Part shown: positions 16,484 to 24,253 of the stretch, one piece after another
Layout: each line of letters begins with the position of its first letter
Numbering within the stretch: position 1 is the stretch's first letter
Origin: Amycolatopsis thermoflava N1165
Lineage (GTDB): Bacteria > Actinomycetota > Actinomycetes > Mycobacteriales > Pseudonocardiaceae
Direction: 5' to 3'
DNA length: 64,000 bases
NCBI RefSeq assembly: GCF_000473265.1
Contig: NZ_KI421511.1
Coordinates: 617,980-681,979 of the forward strand
Position numbers and translations under genes: made by a program
Notes under the pieces: model-generated
Databases searched by the model: none
The model's input: the letters and a program-made list of their open reading frames with translations, nothing else
What the model was told of the DNA's origin: nothing

Positions 16484-17752
16484 ATGGGCCACACGATCGC
16501 CGAAAAGATCCTCGCCCGGGCGGCCGGCCGCGACAGCGTGCGCGCGGGGGAGAGCCTGCCGGTGCGCCCCGACTACATGATCGCCTACGACTTCCCCGGC
16601 TACACCGACGTCATGTTCCGCCAGATGCACGACGACTTCGGCATCCGCGAGCTCGACGAGCCCGGCCGCTACGTCGTGTTCATCGACCACATGCTCACCA
16701 AGGGCAACGACAAGGAACAGCAGGTCCACCAGGTCACCCGCGACTGGTGCGAGTTCTACGGCATCGAACTGCACGAGGCGCGCGGCATCGGCCACCAGGT
16801 CATGGCCGAACTCGGCTACGCCCTGCCCGGCAACTTCCTCATCCACTTCGACGGCCACATCTCCGGCGCGGGCGCGTTCGGCGCGCTCGGCTGGGGCGTG
16901 CGCCGCGACCTGCTGGAAGCGTGGGTGTCCGGGCAGATCTTCCTCGACGTGCCCGCCACCACCCGGTTCGAGCTGACCGGCGAGTTCGCGCCCGGCGTGG
17001 ACAGCCGCGACCTGGTGCACCAGATCATCGCCGACCACGGCGCCGACGGCTGCGCCCACCAGGTCATGGAGTACGCCGGGCCGGGCGCGCGGGCGATGTC
17101 CATCGACCGCAGGCAGGGCCTGTGCGGCATGGCGATGTTCACCGGCGCGGTGTCGGCGGTGTTCGAACCGGACGAGGCGGCGCTGGCCTACGCGCGCCGG
17201 GTCGCCCGCACCGGGTTCACCCCGCAGCAGCCGGACGCCGACGCCGACTACGTCGCCGTGCACTCCTACGACCTGTCGCAGGTGCGTCCCCGGGTCGTGC
17301 TGCCCGGTTCCGCCCGCGCCGCCAACACCCGCGACGCCGCCGAACTCGCCGGCACCCCGGTGACCAAGGCGTTCATCGGATCCTGCGCCAGCGGCCGGAT
17401 CGAGGACATCCGCGCGGCCGCGCTCGTCCTCGACGGGCGGCAGGTCGCGCCCGGCGTCGAGCTCAACGTCGTCCCGACCTCCGAGGCGGTGCACCGCCAG
17501 GCCGAGGAGGAAGGCCTGTTCGACGTGCTGCGCGCCGCCGGGGCGAAGATCGCCCGGTCCAGCTGCGACTTCTGCTTCGGCTACCAGAAACCGTTGCAGG
17601 ACGGCGAGAACTGCATCTCCACCGGGGTGCTCAACATCTCCGGCCGGATGGGCAGCACGCAGGCCAACATCTACCTGGGATCGGCCTTCACCGTCGCCGC
17701 GAGCGCGGTCGCGGGCGCCATCAGCTCCGCCGAGGAGGTGTCGCGGTCGTGA
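16484..17752 (+). CDS. Aconitase-family dehydratase large subunit (LeuC/DmdA-like), divergent
   Basis: This 422-residue iron-sulfur dehydratase subunit resembles 3-isopropylmalate or 2,3-dimethylmalate (dimethylmaleate) dehydratase large chains. Cluster cysteines are visible in IGSCASGRIED and SSCDFCFG. These differ from the usual GSCTNGR and GCSMCLG, and the region normally reading VGTDSHT is here FDGHISGAGAFG, so it is a distant branch with its own substrate. It starts 1 bp after the lyase stop and overlaps the small-subunit gene, so the three are one unit. Hydration of an unsaturated branched diacid or the reverse is the expected reaction. Confidence 0.82.
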   Translation: MGHTIAEKILARAAGRDSVRAGESLPVRPDYMIAYDFPGYTDVMFRQMHDDFGIRELDEPGRYVVFIDHMLTKGNDKEQQVHQVTRDWCEFYGIELHEARGIGHQVMAELGYALPGNFLIHFDGHISGAGAFGALGWGVRRDLLEAWVSGQIFLDVPATTRFELTGEFAPGVDSRDLVHQIIADHGADGCAHQVMEYAGPGARAMSIDRRQGLCGMAMFTGAVSAVFEPDEAALAYARRVARTGFTPQQPDADADYVAVHSYDLSQVRPRVVLPGSARAANTRDAAELAGTPVTKAFIGSCASGRIEDIRAAALVLDGRQVAPGVELNVVPTSEAVHRQAEEEGLFDVLRAAGAKIARSSCDFCFGYQKPLQDGENCISTGVLNISGRMGSTQANIYLGSAFTVAASAVAGAISSAEEVSRS

Positions 17753-18279
17753 GCGCCGCGCGGGACTACCCGCCCCCGCCGGACGTCATCCGCGGCCGGG
17801 TCGCCTGGGTCTTCGGCGACGACTTCGACATCGACCTGGTGATCGGTGTGGAAAACATCAAGTCCTACGACGCGGACTTCCTGCGCAGCAAGGTGATGCG
17901 GGCCTACGACCCCGGGTTCGCCGACCGCGTCCAGCCCGGCGACGTCATCGTCGGCGGCCGCAACTTCGGCTACGGCCACCCGCACTACCCGCCGATGGTC
18001 GCGCTGCGCGACCTCGGCATCGCCGCGGTGATCGCCGAATCGTTCTCCCCGGGCTTCTGGCGCGGCGAAACCTACAACGGCGTCCCGCTGATCACCGTGC
18101 CCGGCATCGCCACCGCCGTCACCACCGGCGACGCCATCGCCCTGGACTGGCGCGCGGCCACCGTGGACCTCGGCGACGGCCGCGTCCTGCACGGCACCCC
18201 GCCCAGCGCGCGGGTCGTCCGCGTCATCGAAGCGGGCGGATCGCTCAAGCTGCTGCTCGCCGAACACGCCCGCACCTGA
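17749..18279 (+). CDS. Aconitase-family dehydratase small subunit (LeuD/DmdB-like)
   Basis: A 176-residue swivel-domain protein. GRVAWVFGDDFDIDLVIG at the front and GDVIVGGRNFGYGHPHYPPMVALRDLGIAAVIAESF contain the substrate-binding GRNFGxG loop. Length and organisation match LeuD/DmdB small chains, which dock on the large subunit to close the active site. The GTG at 17749 overlaps the TGA of the large-subunit gene (GTGA), so the two are translationally coupled. The transporter gene follows after 33 bp. Confidence 0.85.
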   Translation: MSAARDYPPPPDVIRGRVAWVFGDDFDIDLVIGVENIKSYDADFLRSKVMRAYDPGFADRVQPGDVIVGGRNFGYGHPHYPPMVALRDLGIAAVIAESFSPGFWRGETYNGVPLITVPGIATAVTTGDAIALDWRAATVDLGDGRVLHGTPPSARVVRVIEAGGSLKLLLAEHART

Positions 18280-18312
18280 GAACCGCCCCCCACCGCTCAA
18301 CGAGGAGCCGAC

Positions 18313-19626
18313 ATGGCCGACACCACCACCCGCGCGGGCACCTCCGCCAAAACCAGCACCCCGTCCGCGCGCCGCGCCGCGATCGCCGGCGGCGTGGGCA
18401 CGCTGATCGAGTACTACGACTTCAGCGTCTACGCCTTCCTCGCGGTCACCCTCGGGCCGCTGTTCTTCCCCAGCGACCAGCCCGCCGTGTCGGTGCTGCT
18501 GACCCTGGCCGTGTTCGGCTCGGCCTACGTGATGCGGCCGCTGGGCGGCTGGTTCTTCGGCAGGCTCGGCGACCGCCGCGGACGGCGGCACGCCCTCGTC
18601 GTCACCGTCGTGACGATGGGCGTGTTCTCCGGCGTGCTGGGGATCCTGCCCAGCTACGCCTCGGCCGGGGTGATCGCACCGGTGCTGCTGGTGCTCGTCC
18701 GGCTTGCGCAGGGCTTCTCGGCAGGCGGCGAGATTGGCGGCGCCGCGACCTACGTCGCCGAGTCCGCGCCGCCGGGCAAGCGCGGCCTGTTCGGCTCGCT
18801 CACCCCGGTCGGCTCCACGCTCGGGTTCTCCGTCGCCGCCGCGGTCGTCGGGCTGATGACCGCAGTGACCACCACCGAGCAGATGGCGGCGTGGGGATGG
18901 CGGATCCCGTTCCTGATCTCGCTGCCGCTGGCCGTGATCTGCCTGTGGGTGCGGGTGCGGCTGGAGGACACCGCGGAGTTCGCGGAGATGGCGCAGCGCT
19001 CAGAGGTCGTGCGCAGCCCGCTGCTCGCCGTGGTGAAGGAAAAGCCGCTGTCCGTGCTGCGGGTCATCGGCATCGCGATCGCCATGAACGGCACCGGCTA
19101 CATCGGGCTCACCTACTTCTCCACCTACCTGATCCAGACGCAGGGATTCGGCAAGCAGGCCGTGTACTGGGCGTCGGCGATCGGGATCGCGCTGGCGTGC
19201 GCCACCTACCCGCTCGCCGGGATGCTCACCGACCGCTTCGGGCGCAAACCCGTGCTCATCACCGCCTACGTCGCCTACCTGGTGCTCGCCTGGCCCGCGT
19301 TCGCGCTGCTCGGCGCCACCTCCAGCATCGTGGTCGTCACCGTGATCTACGTGGTCTACATGGCGGTCAACGGGCTGGCGCAGGTGCCGGCGTTCCCGCA
19401 GTTCACCGAGCTGTTCCCGCGCCGCATCCGCTACACCGGGGTGGCGCTGGGCTTCAACGTCGGCACGATCATCGCCGGCGGGTCGGCCCCCTACGTCGCG
19501 GCGCAGCTCGTGGAGAGCACCGGCAACCCGATGTCACCCGCGTTCTGGGTGCTCGGCGTGGCGGTGGTCGGCCTGATCACGGTGCTGACCCTCCGCGAGA
19601 CCGGTCGCGATCGGCTGCCCGTCTGA
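18313..19626 (+). CDS. MHS-family (metabolite:H+ symporter) MFS transporter
   Basis: The 437-residue protein has about 12 hydrophobic helices and the MHS signatures: GTLIEYYDFSVYAFLA in helix 1, GRLGDRRGRRHAL in the helix 2-3 loop and LRLAQGFSAGGEIGGAATYVAE-like helix 4 residues (VRLAQGFSAGGE). MHS proteins (KgtP, ShiA, ProP types) import organic acids with protons. Its place between the dehydratase and the CoA ligase suggests that it imports the operon's diacid substrate. GAGGAG precedes the ATG at 18313. Confidence 0.9.
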   Translation: MADTTTRAGTSAKTSTPSARRAAIAGGVGTLIEYYDFSVYAFLAVTLGPLFFPSDQPAVSVLLTLAVFGSAYVMRPLGGWFFGRLGDRRGRRHALVVTVVTMGVFSGVLGILPSYASAGVIAPVLLVLVRLAQGFSAGGEIGGAATYVAESAPPGKRGLFGSLTPVGSTLGFSVAAAVVGLMTAVTTTEQMAAWGWRIPFLISLPLAVICLWVRVRLEDTAEFAEMAQRSEVVRSPLLAVVKEKPLSVLRVIGIAIAMNGTGYIGLTYFSTYLIQTQGFGKQAVYWASAIGIALACATYPLAGMLTDRFGRKPVLITAYVAYLVLAWPAFALLGATSSIVVVTVIYVVYMAVNGLAQVPAFPQFTELFPRRIRYTGVALGFNVGTIIAGGSAPYVAAQLVESTGNPMSPAFWVLGVAVVGLITVLTLRETGRDRLPV

Positions 19627-21209
19627 TGATCATCCGCAGTCCGTTCCCGGACATCGACATCCCGGACGTCACGCTCACCGAGCTGCTGTTCTCCGGCGAA
19701 CCGTCCGGCGCGCCCGCCCTGATCGACCCCGAGGGACGGATCACGACCCGGCGGGAGCTGGACGAGTCGGTCCGCCGCATCGCCGCCGGTCTGCACGGCC
19801 GCGGCGTCGGCCGGGGCTCGGTGGTCGGGCTGTTCGCGCCCAACTCGCCGGAGTGGGTCGCCGCGTTCCACGGCATCCTGCGCGCCAACGCGGTCGTGAC
19901 CAGCGCGAACGTGTTGTATACAGCCGATGAACTGGCGCACCAGCTGGCCGATTCCGGCGCCCGCCTGCTGGTCACCACCGCGGACTTGCTCGACGTCGCC
20001 GAGACCGCCGCGGCGAAGGCCGGCATCGAGGAGGTCCTGACGCTGGACGACGCGCCGGGGCGCCCGCGCCTCGACACGCTGCCCGGCGGGGAGCCGCCGC
20101 CGCTGGTGACCGGGCCCGGCGACATTGCGGTGCTGCCGTACTCCTCCGGCACCACCGGCCGCGCCAAGGGTGTCGTGCTGACGCACCGGAACCTGGTGGC
20201 CAACGTGCTGCAGTTCTCCCGCATGGGCCGCACCGCGCCCTCGACGGTGCTGCTGGCGGTGCTGCCGTTGTTCCACATCTACGGGATGACCGTGCTGATG
20301 AACCACGCGCTGCATCAGCGGGTTCCGCTGGTCACGATGCCGCGGTTCGACCTGGCCAACATGCTCCGGCTGATCGAGCGGCACCGCGTCACCAAGCTCT
20401 ATCTCGCGCCACCCACCGCGCTGCTGCTGGCGAAGAGCCCGCTTGTCGACGGGGCCGATCTGTCCAGTGTGGAGCTGGTGTTCAGCGGCGCGGCGCCACT
20501 GGACGGCGAGCTGGCGCGCGCGGTCGCGAACCGGCTGGACTGCAAGATCCTGCAGGGCTACGGGATGACCGAGATGTCGCCGGTCTCGCACGCCATTCCC
20601 GAGGACCGCCCGGACACCGACCCGGCGAGCGTCGGGTACGCGCTGCCCAACGTCGAATGCCGGCTCGTGGACTCCGCCGGGCGGGACGCCGACCGGGGCG
20701 AGCTGTGGGTGCGCGGCCCGAACGTGATGACCGGCTACCTGAACAACCCGGCGGCGACGGCGGCCACCCTCGACGCCGACGGCTGGTTGCACACCGGCGA
20801 CATCGCGACCGTGACCGCGGACGGCGTGTTCACCATCGTCGACCGGGTGAAGGAGCTGATCAAGTACAAGGGCTACCAGGTGCCGCCCGCCGAACTGGAG
20901 GCGCTGCTGCTGACCCACGAGGGAATCGACGACGCCGCGGTGGTCGGCGTGCCGGACGAGGAGGGGGAGGAGATCCCGAAGGCGTTCGTGGTCCGCCGCC
21001 CCGGCGCCCGGCTGGACGCCGCCGAGGTCATGGGCTACGTCGCGGCGCGGGTGTCACCGCACAAGAAGGTGCGGCGCGTGGAATTCCTCGACAGCATCCC
21101 GAAATCCGCGTCGGGCAAGATCCTGCGAGCGGTCCTGCGCCGACGGCCGGCTGTGCAAGAGGTGCCTTCGGGGACTCAGCCCGGACCGCCGGGATGGGCG
21201 AGGTCGTAG
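19626..21209 (+). CDS. Acyl-CoA synthetase (AMP-forming, 4-coumarate-CoA ligase-like)
   Basis: A 527-residue ANL-superfamily enzyme with P-loop YSSGTTGRAKGV, LQGYGMTEMSP (A5 motif), GWLHTGDIA and VDRVKELIKYKGYQV (A7-A8) and the catalytic Lys in PKSASGKILR. It makes an acyl-CoA from a carboxylate and ATP. The ATG overlaps the transporter stop (TGATG). In this operon it could activate the carboxylic acid released by the lyase (for example propionate or a branched acid) or the substrate itself. The final ~15 residues overlap the convergent MmcQ/YjbR gene. Confidence 0.9.
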   Translation: MIIRSPFPDIDIPDVTLTELLFSGEPSGAPALIDPEGRITTRRELDESVRRIAAGLHGRGVGRGSVVGLFAPNSPEWVAAFHGILRANAVVTSANVLYTADELAHQLADSGARLLVTTADLLDVAETAAAKAGIEEVLTLDDAPGRPRLDTLPGGEPPPLVTGPGDIAVLPYSSGTTGRAKGVVLTHRNLVANVLQFSRMGRTAPSTVLLAVLPLFHIYGMTVLMNHALHQRVPLVTMPRFDLANMLRLIERHRVTKLYLAPPTALLLAKSPLVDGADLSSVELVFSGAAPLDGELARAVANRLDCKILQGYGMTEMSPVSHAIPEDRPDTDPASVGYALPNVECRLVDSAGRDADRGELWVRGPNVMTGYLNNPAATAATLDADGWLHTGDIATVTADGVFTIVDRVKELIKYKGYQVPPAELEALLLTHEGIDDAAVVGVPDEEGEEIPKAFVVRRPGARLDAAEVMGYVAARVSPHKKVRRVEFLDSIPKSASGKILRAVLRRRPAVQEVPSGTQPGPPGWARS

Positions 21210-21526
21210 GCGCGGGAGACCTTCTGGGGCACCACCATGCGCCACGCGTCCACGACGAACTCGCGGGCCTCGGCCGGTTCCAGCGCGGCGAGCACGGCGC
21301 GGACCCAGTTGAACCGCATGTCCGACTGCGCGGGGAGCCGGAACTTCTCCGGCTCGCCCGCGACGAGCGCGGCGCGTTCCTCCTTCGGGAACGCGAACTC
21401 CATCACCGTCTCGTCGGCGGAGAACGCGACGTAGACGATTTGCCCGACGCGGCTGCCGCGCACGTAGACCGGATAGGAGCGCTCGAGTTCCGTGCCGAGC
21501 GCGCGAACGTCGTCGAGCACCGCCAT
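21176..21526 (-). CDS. MmcQ/YjbR-family protein
   Basis: A 116-residue protein of the MmcQ/YjbR family (double-wing DNA-binding-like fold, function unknown). The family features are AFPKEERAALVAGEPEKF and the aromatic core RFNWVRAVLAAL with the terminal VPQKVSRAYDLAHP. The ATG at 21526 follows GGGGAGGTG. Its 3' end overlaps the convergent acyl-CoA ligase gene by 34 bp. No functional link to its neighbours is visible. Confidence 0.8.
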   Translation of the reverse strand: MAVLDDVRALGTELERSYPVYVRGSRVGQIVYVAFSADETVMEFAFPKEERAALVAGEPEKFRLPAQSDMRFNWVRAVLAALEPAEAREFVVDAWRMVVPQKVSRAYDLAHPGGPG

Positions 21527-21593
21527 GACGCACCTCCCCAGCCGGAAACCGACCATCGTAGCCGACCACCGGTGGCCTCGGGTGGAGCGCGCT

Positions 21594-22673
21594 TCAGGAT
21601 CCACGCGGCAAACCCGCCGCGCGGAGCACGATCCGGCCGCCCACGCCGCCGTTCGCCAGCCTGTCCAGGGCCTCGCGCACGGAGTCGGCCGTGAGGGGAG
21701 CGTCGATGACGGGGATGTGCGGCAGCGCGCCGCGCCGGGCCAGGTCCACGAGCGCGGACAGCTCGGCCGGGGTGCCGACGAAACTGCCGCGAATCGTGAT
21801 CATCTTCAGGGCCATCAGCGCGGTGGGCACGGTCAGCTCGCCGCCGAACAGTCCTACCTGGACGAGCTGCCCGTTCTTGCGGAGGGCGTCGAAGGCCGCG
21901 GTGGCGGTGGCCCCGTTGTTGACGAAGTCGATCGCCGCGGCCACGGGGCCACCGCACGCCCTGACGATGTCCTTGCTCGTGGCGCCGTGAGTGGCCACGA
22001 CGGTGGTGGTGGCGCCCAGTTCCGCCGCGACCGCCAGGTTCTCCGCCGACAGGTCGACGGCGCAGATGGCCGCGTGGCCCAGGGCTTTCAGGGTCGCGAT
22101 GGCGGTGAGCCCGACGCCGCCCGCGCCGATCACGACCACCGGCTCGTCCGGGGGCAGCGGGAGTACTTTGTGGACGGCGCTGAAGGCCGTCAGGCCGGAA
22201 CACGCCAGTGTGGCAGCCCAGCCCGGGTCGAGCCCCTCGATCCCGACCAGGTACTTTTCGTCGGGCACCAGGATGTACTCGGCGTAGCCGCCATGCCGGG
22301 CGACACCGAGGTTCCGGCCTGCGGCGCAGTGGTTGTCCCGCCCGTGCCCGCATTCGGTGCACTCGCCGCACCCGATCCACGGGTACACCAGGCGCACGTC
22401 GCCCGGGCGGTGCCCGGTCACCTGGTCGCCGATGCGCACCACCGTGCCGACCACCTCGTGCCCCATCACCAGCGGATACGTCATGCCGCGGTCCGCCAGC
22501 CGGAGGCTGCCGCGACCGCCGAGGTCGTAGAAGCCCTGACGCAGGTGCGTGTCGGTGTGGCAGACGCCGGACCGTTCGACCCTGAGGAGAACCTCGTGGC
22601 CGCCTGGCTCCGGAGTCGGCACTTCCACGTCGGTGACGTCGGAGCCTTCTCCGGTGACCGCGAACGCGTGCAT
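21594..22673 (-). CDS. Zinc-dependent alcohol dehydrogenase of the ketone cluster
   Basis: A 359-residue medium-chain alcohol dehydrogenase. Catalytic zinc ligands are in SGVCHTDTH and MGHEVVG, the four-cysteine structural zinc site is CGECTECGHGRDNHC, and the NAD-binding motif is VVIGAGGVGLTAI. It is divergent from the aldehyde dehydrogenase at 22820, and a shared palindrome of the cluster type lies between them. By analogy with ChnD in cyclohexanol breakdown it would oxidise the hydroxy acid or alcohol released after ester or lactone hydrolysis. The ATG at 22673 follows GAGGTGGAAG. Confidence 0.9.
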   Translation of the reverse strand: MHAFAVTGEGSDVTDVEVPTPEPGGHEVLLRVERSGVCHTDTHLRQGFYDLGGRGSLRLADRGMTYPLVMGHEVVGTVVRIGDQVTGHRPGDVRLVYPWIGCGECTECGHGRDNHCAAGRNLGVARHGGYAEYILVPDEKYLVGIEGLDPGWAATLACSGLTAFSAVHKVLPLPPDEPVVVIGAGGVGLTAIATLKALGHAAICAVDLSAENLAVAAELGATTTVVATHGATSKDIVRACGGPVAAAIDFVNNGATATAAFDALRKNGQLVQVGLFGGELTVPTALMALKMITIRGSFVGTPAELSALVDLARRGALPHIPVIDAPLTADSVREALDRLANGGVGGRIVLRAAGLPRGS

Positions 22674-22737
22674 GTTCTTCCACCTCACATCGGGAACTGG
22701 CCGGTGGATCTTTGGTACCAGCGCGGCCACGGCCGGA

Positions 22738-22760
22738 AGGTGTCCCGATTCGGAACACCT
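22738..22760. promoter_or_regulatory. Ketone-cluster operator, single copy
   Basis: AGGTGTCCC-GATTC-GGAACACCT is a 9-5-9 palindrome with one mismatch, between the divergent alcohol and aldehyde dehydrogenase genes. Its core, GTnCC-N5-GGAAC, matches the two sites at 26078-26120, so the same regulator, probably the AcoR-like protein encoded at 24254-26014, likely acts here. Confidence 0.65.
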
Positions 22761-22819
22761 CGGTGGTGTCCGTCCTGCCGCATGCTCGCCATGACCCGCC
22801 GCACCGAAACGAGGAGACC

Positions 22820-24202
22820 ATGAGCGGTTACCGCACCATCAACCCGGCGACCGGCGAGCTCGTCAAGGAGTTCCCGGCGGCCTCCGACCAGGAGGTGGAG
22901 CACGCCCTGGCCCGGGCGCACGCCGCCTACCGGTCGTGGCGCGAGGTGCCAACCGGGCAGCGCGCGGCCCTGCTGCGGCGCATCGCGCAGCTGCACCGGG
23001 AGCGGGCGGACGAACTCGCCGCGATCCTGACCCTGGAGGTGGGAAAGCCGATCACCCAGGCGAAGGGCGAGGTCGCGCTGGTCGCGTCCATCTACGAGTA
23101 CTACGCCGAGCACGGCGCGCGGTTCCTGGCGGATCGGCAGCTGGACGTCGCGGGCGGCGGCGAAGCGGTCGTGCGCACCGAGCCGATCGGTGTGCTGGTG
23201 GGGATCATGCCGTGGAACTTCCCCTACTACCAGGTGGCACGGTTCGCCGCGCCGAACCTGGTGCTCGGCAACACGATCCTGCTCAAGCACGCGCGGAACT
23301 GCCCGCAGGCGGCCCTGGCGGTCGAGGCCCTCATCGCCGAGGCCGGCGCGCCGGACGGGGCCTACGTCAACCTGTTCGCCGACAGCGGGCAGATCGCGCA
23401 CCTCATCGGCGACCCACGAGTGCAGGGCGTGTCCCTGACCGGTTCCGAACGTGCCGGTTCCGCGGTCGCTGAGATCACCGGCCGCCACCTGAAGAAGTAC
23501 GTGCTCGAACTCGGCGGTTCCGACCCGTTCATCGTGCTCGACGGCGAAAACCTGGACAGCACGGTCGACGACGCGGTCGGCGGCCGCCTGTTCAACGGCG
23601 GCCAGGCGTGCACCGCGTCCAAACGGTTCATCGTGCTGGCGGACGTCTACGCCGCGTTCCTCGACAAGTTCGTCGCCAGGATGCGGCAGTGGCGGCCGGG
23701 GGAGCCCGCCGACCCGGCGACCCGGCTGGGGCCCCTGTCCTCGCACCAGGTGGTGGACGACCTCGAAGAGCAGGTGGCGGACGCGCTGGCGAAGGGGGCG
23801 ACGTTGCACACCGGCGGCCGCCGCGGTGACGGTCCCGGCGCCTGGTACGAGCCCACGGTGCTCACGGACGTGACGCCCGGGATGCGGGCCTACTCCGAGG
23901 AGCTGTTCGGTCCCGTTGCCGTGGTGCACCAGGCCGGATCGGTGGAGGAAGCGGTGGCGCTGGCGAACGAGTCGCCGTACGGGCTGGCGGCCTCGATCTA
24001 CACCGCCGACGTCCAGCGGGCCCGCGCGCTGGCCCGGGACCTGGAATGCGGCATGGTGTGGATCAACGGCACGAGCAAGAGCTCACCGGATCTGCCGTTC
24101 GGCGGCGTGAAGCGGTCGGGCGTCGGGCGGGAGCTGTCCGAGCTGGGCATCAGCGAGTTCGCCAACAAGAAGCTCGTCCGGATCCCGCGCGTCCGCGCGT
24201 GA
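22820..24202 (+). CDS. NAD(P)-dependent aldehyde dehydrogenase (succinate-semialdehyde type)
   Basis: This 460-residue aldehyde dehydrogenase resembles the SSADH/ChnE group. The general-base segment [13 protein letters not shown] and the catalytic Cys in [11 protein letters not shown] are intact, as are the cofactor loop [13 protein letters not shown] and the C-terminal [25 protein letters not shown]-type ending ([10 protein letters not shown]). It would convert a semialdehyde acid into a dicarboxylate, the step after the neighbouring alcohol dehydrogenase. GAGGAG sits before the ATG at 22820. A terminator follows. Confidence 0.9.
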   Translation: MSGYRTINPATGELVKEFPAASDQEVEHALARAHAAYRSWREVPTGQRAALLRRIAQLHRERADELAAILTLEVGKPITQAKGEVALVASIYEYYAEHGARFLADRQLDVAGGGEAVVRTEPIGVLVGIMPWNFPYYQVARFAAPNLVLGNTILLKHARNCPQAALAVEALIAEAGAPDGAYVNLFADSGQIAHLIGDPRVQGVSLTGSERAGSAVAEITGRHLKKYVLELGGSDPFIVLDGENLDSTVDDAVGGRLFNGGQACTASKRFIVLADVYAAFLDKFVARMRQWRPGEPADPATRLGPLSSHQVVDDLEEQVADALAKGATLHTGGRRGDGPGAWYEPTVLTDVTPGMRAYSEELFGPVAVVHQAGSVEEAVALANESPYGLAASIYTADVQRARALARDLECGMVWINGTSKSSPDLPFGGVKRSGVGRELSELGISEFANKKLVRIPRVRA

Positions 24203-24212
24203 GTCCGGTCCC

Positions 24213-24242
24213 GGCCGGCAGCTCATCGACGGGCTGCCGGCC
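24213..24242. terminator. Terminator between convergent genes
   Basis: GGCCGGCAGC (24213-24222) pairs perfectly with GCTGCCGGCC (24233-24242) around a 10-nt loop, between the aldehyde dehydrogenase end (24202) and the regulator end (24254). Confidence 0.75.
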
Positions 24243-24253
24243 GGGTGGTCCGC

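Noticed and set aside
15631-18279. Interpretation as the methylcitrate cycle (prpBCD-like) or leucine biosynthesis
   Set aside because: No citrate synthase-like or PrpD gene is present and no leuA/leuB; the transporter, CoA ligase and IclR control suggest catabolism of an imported diacid.
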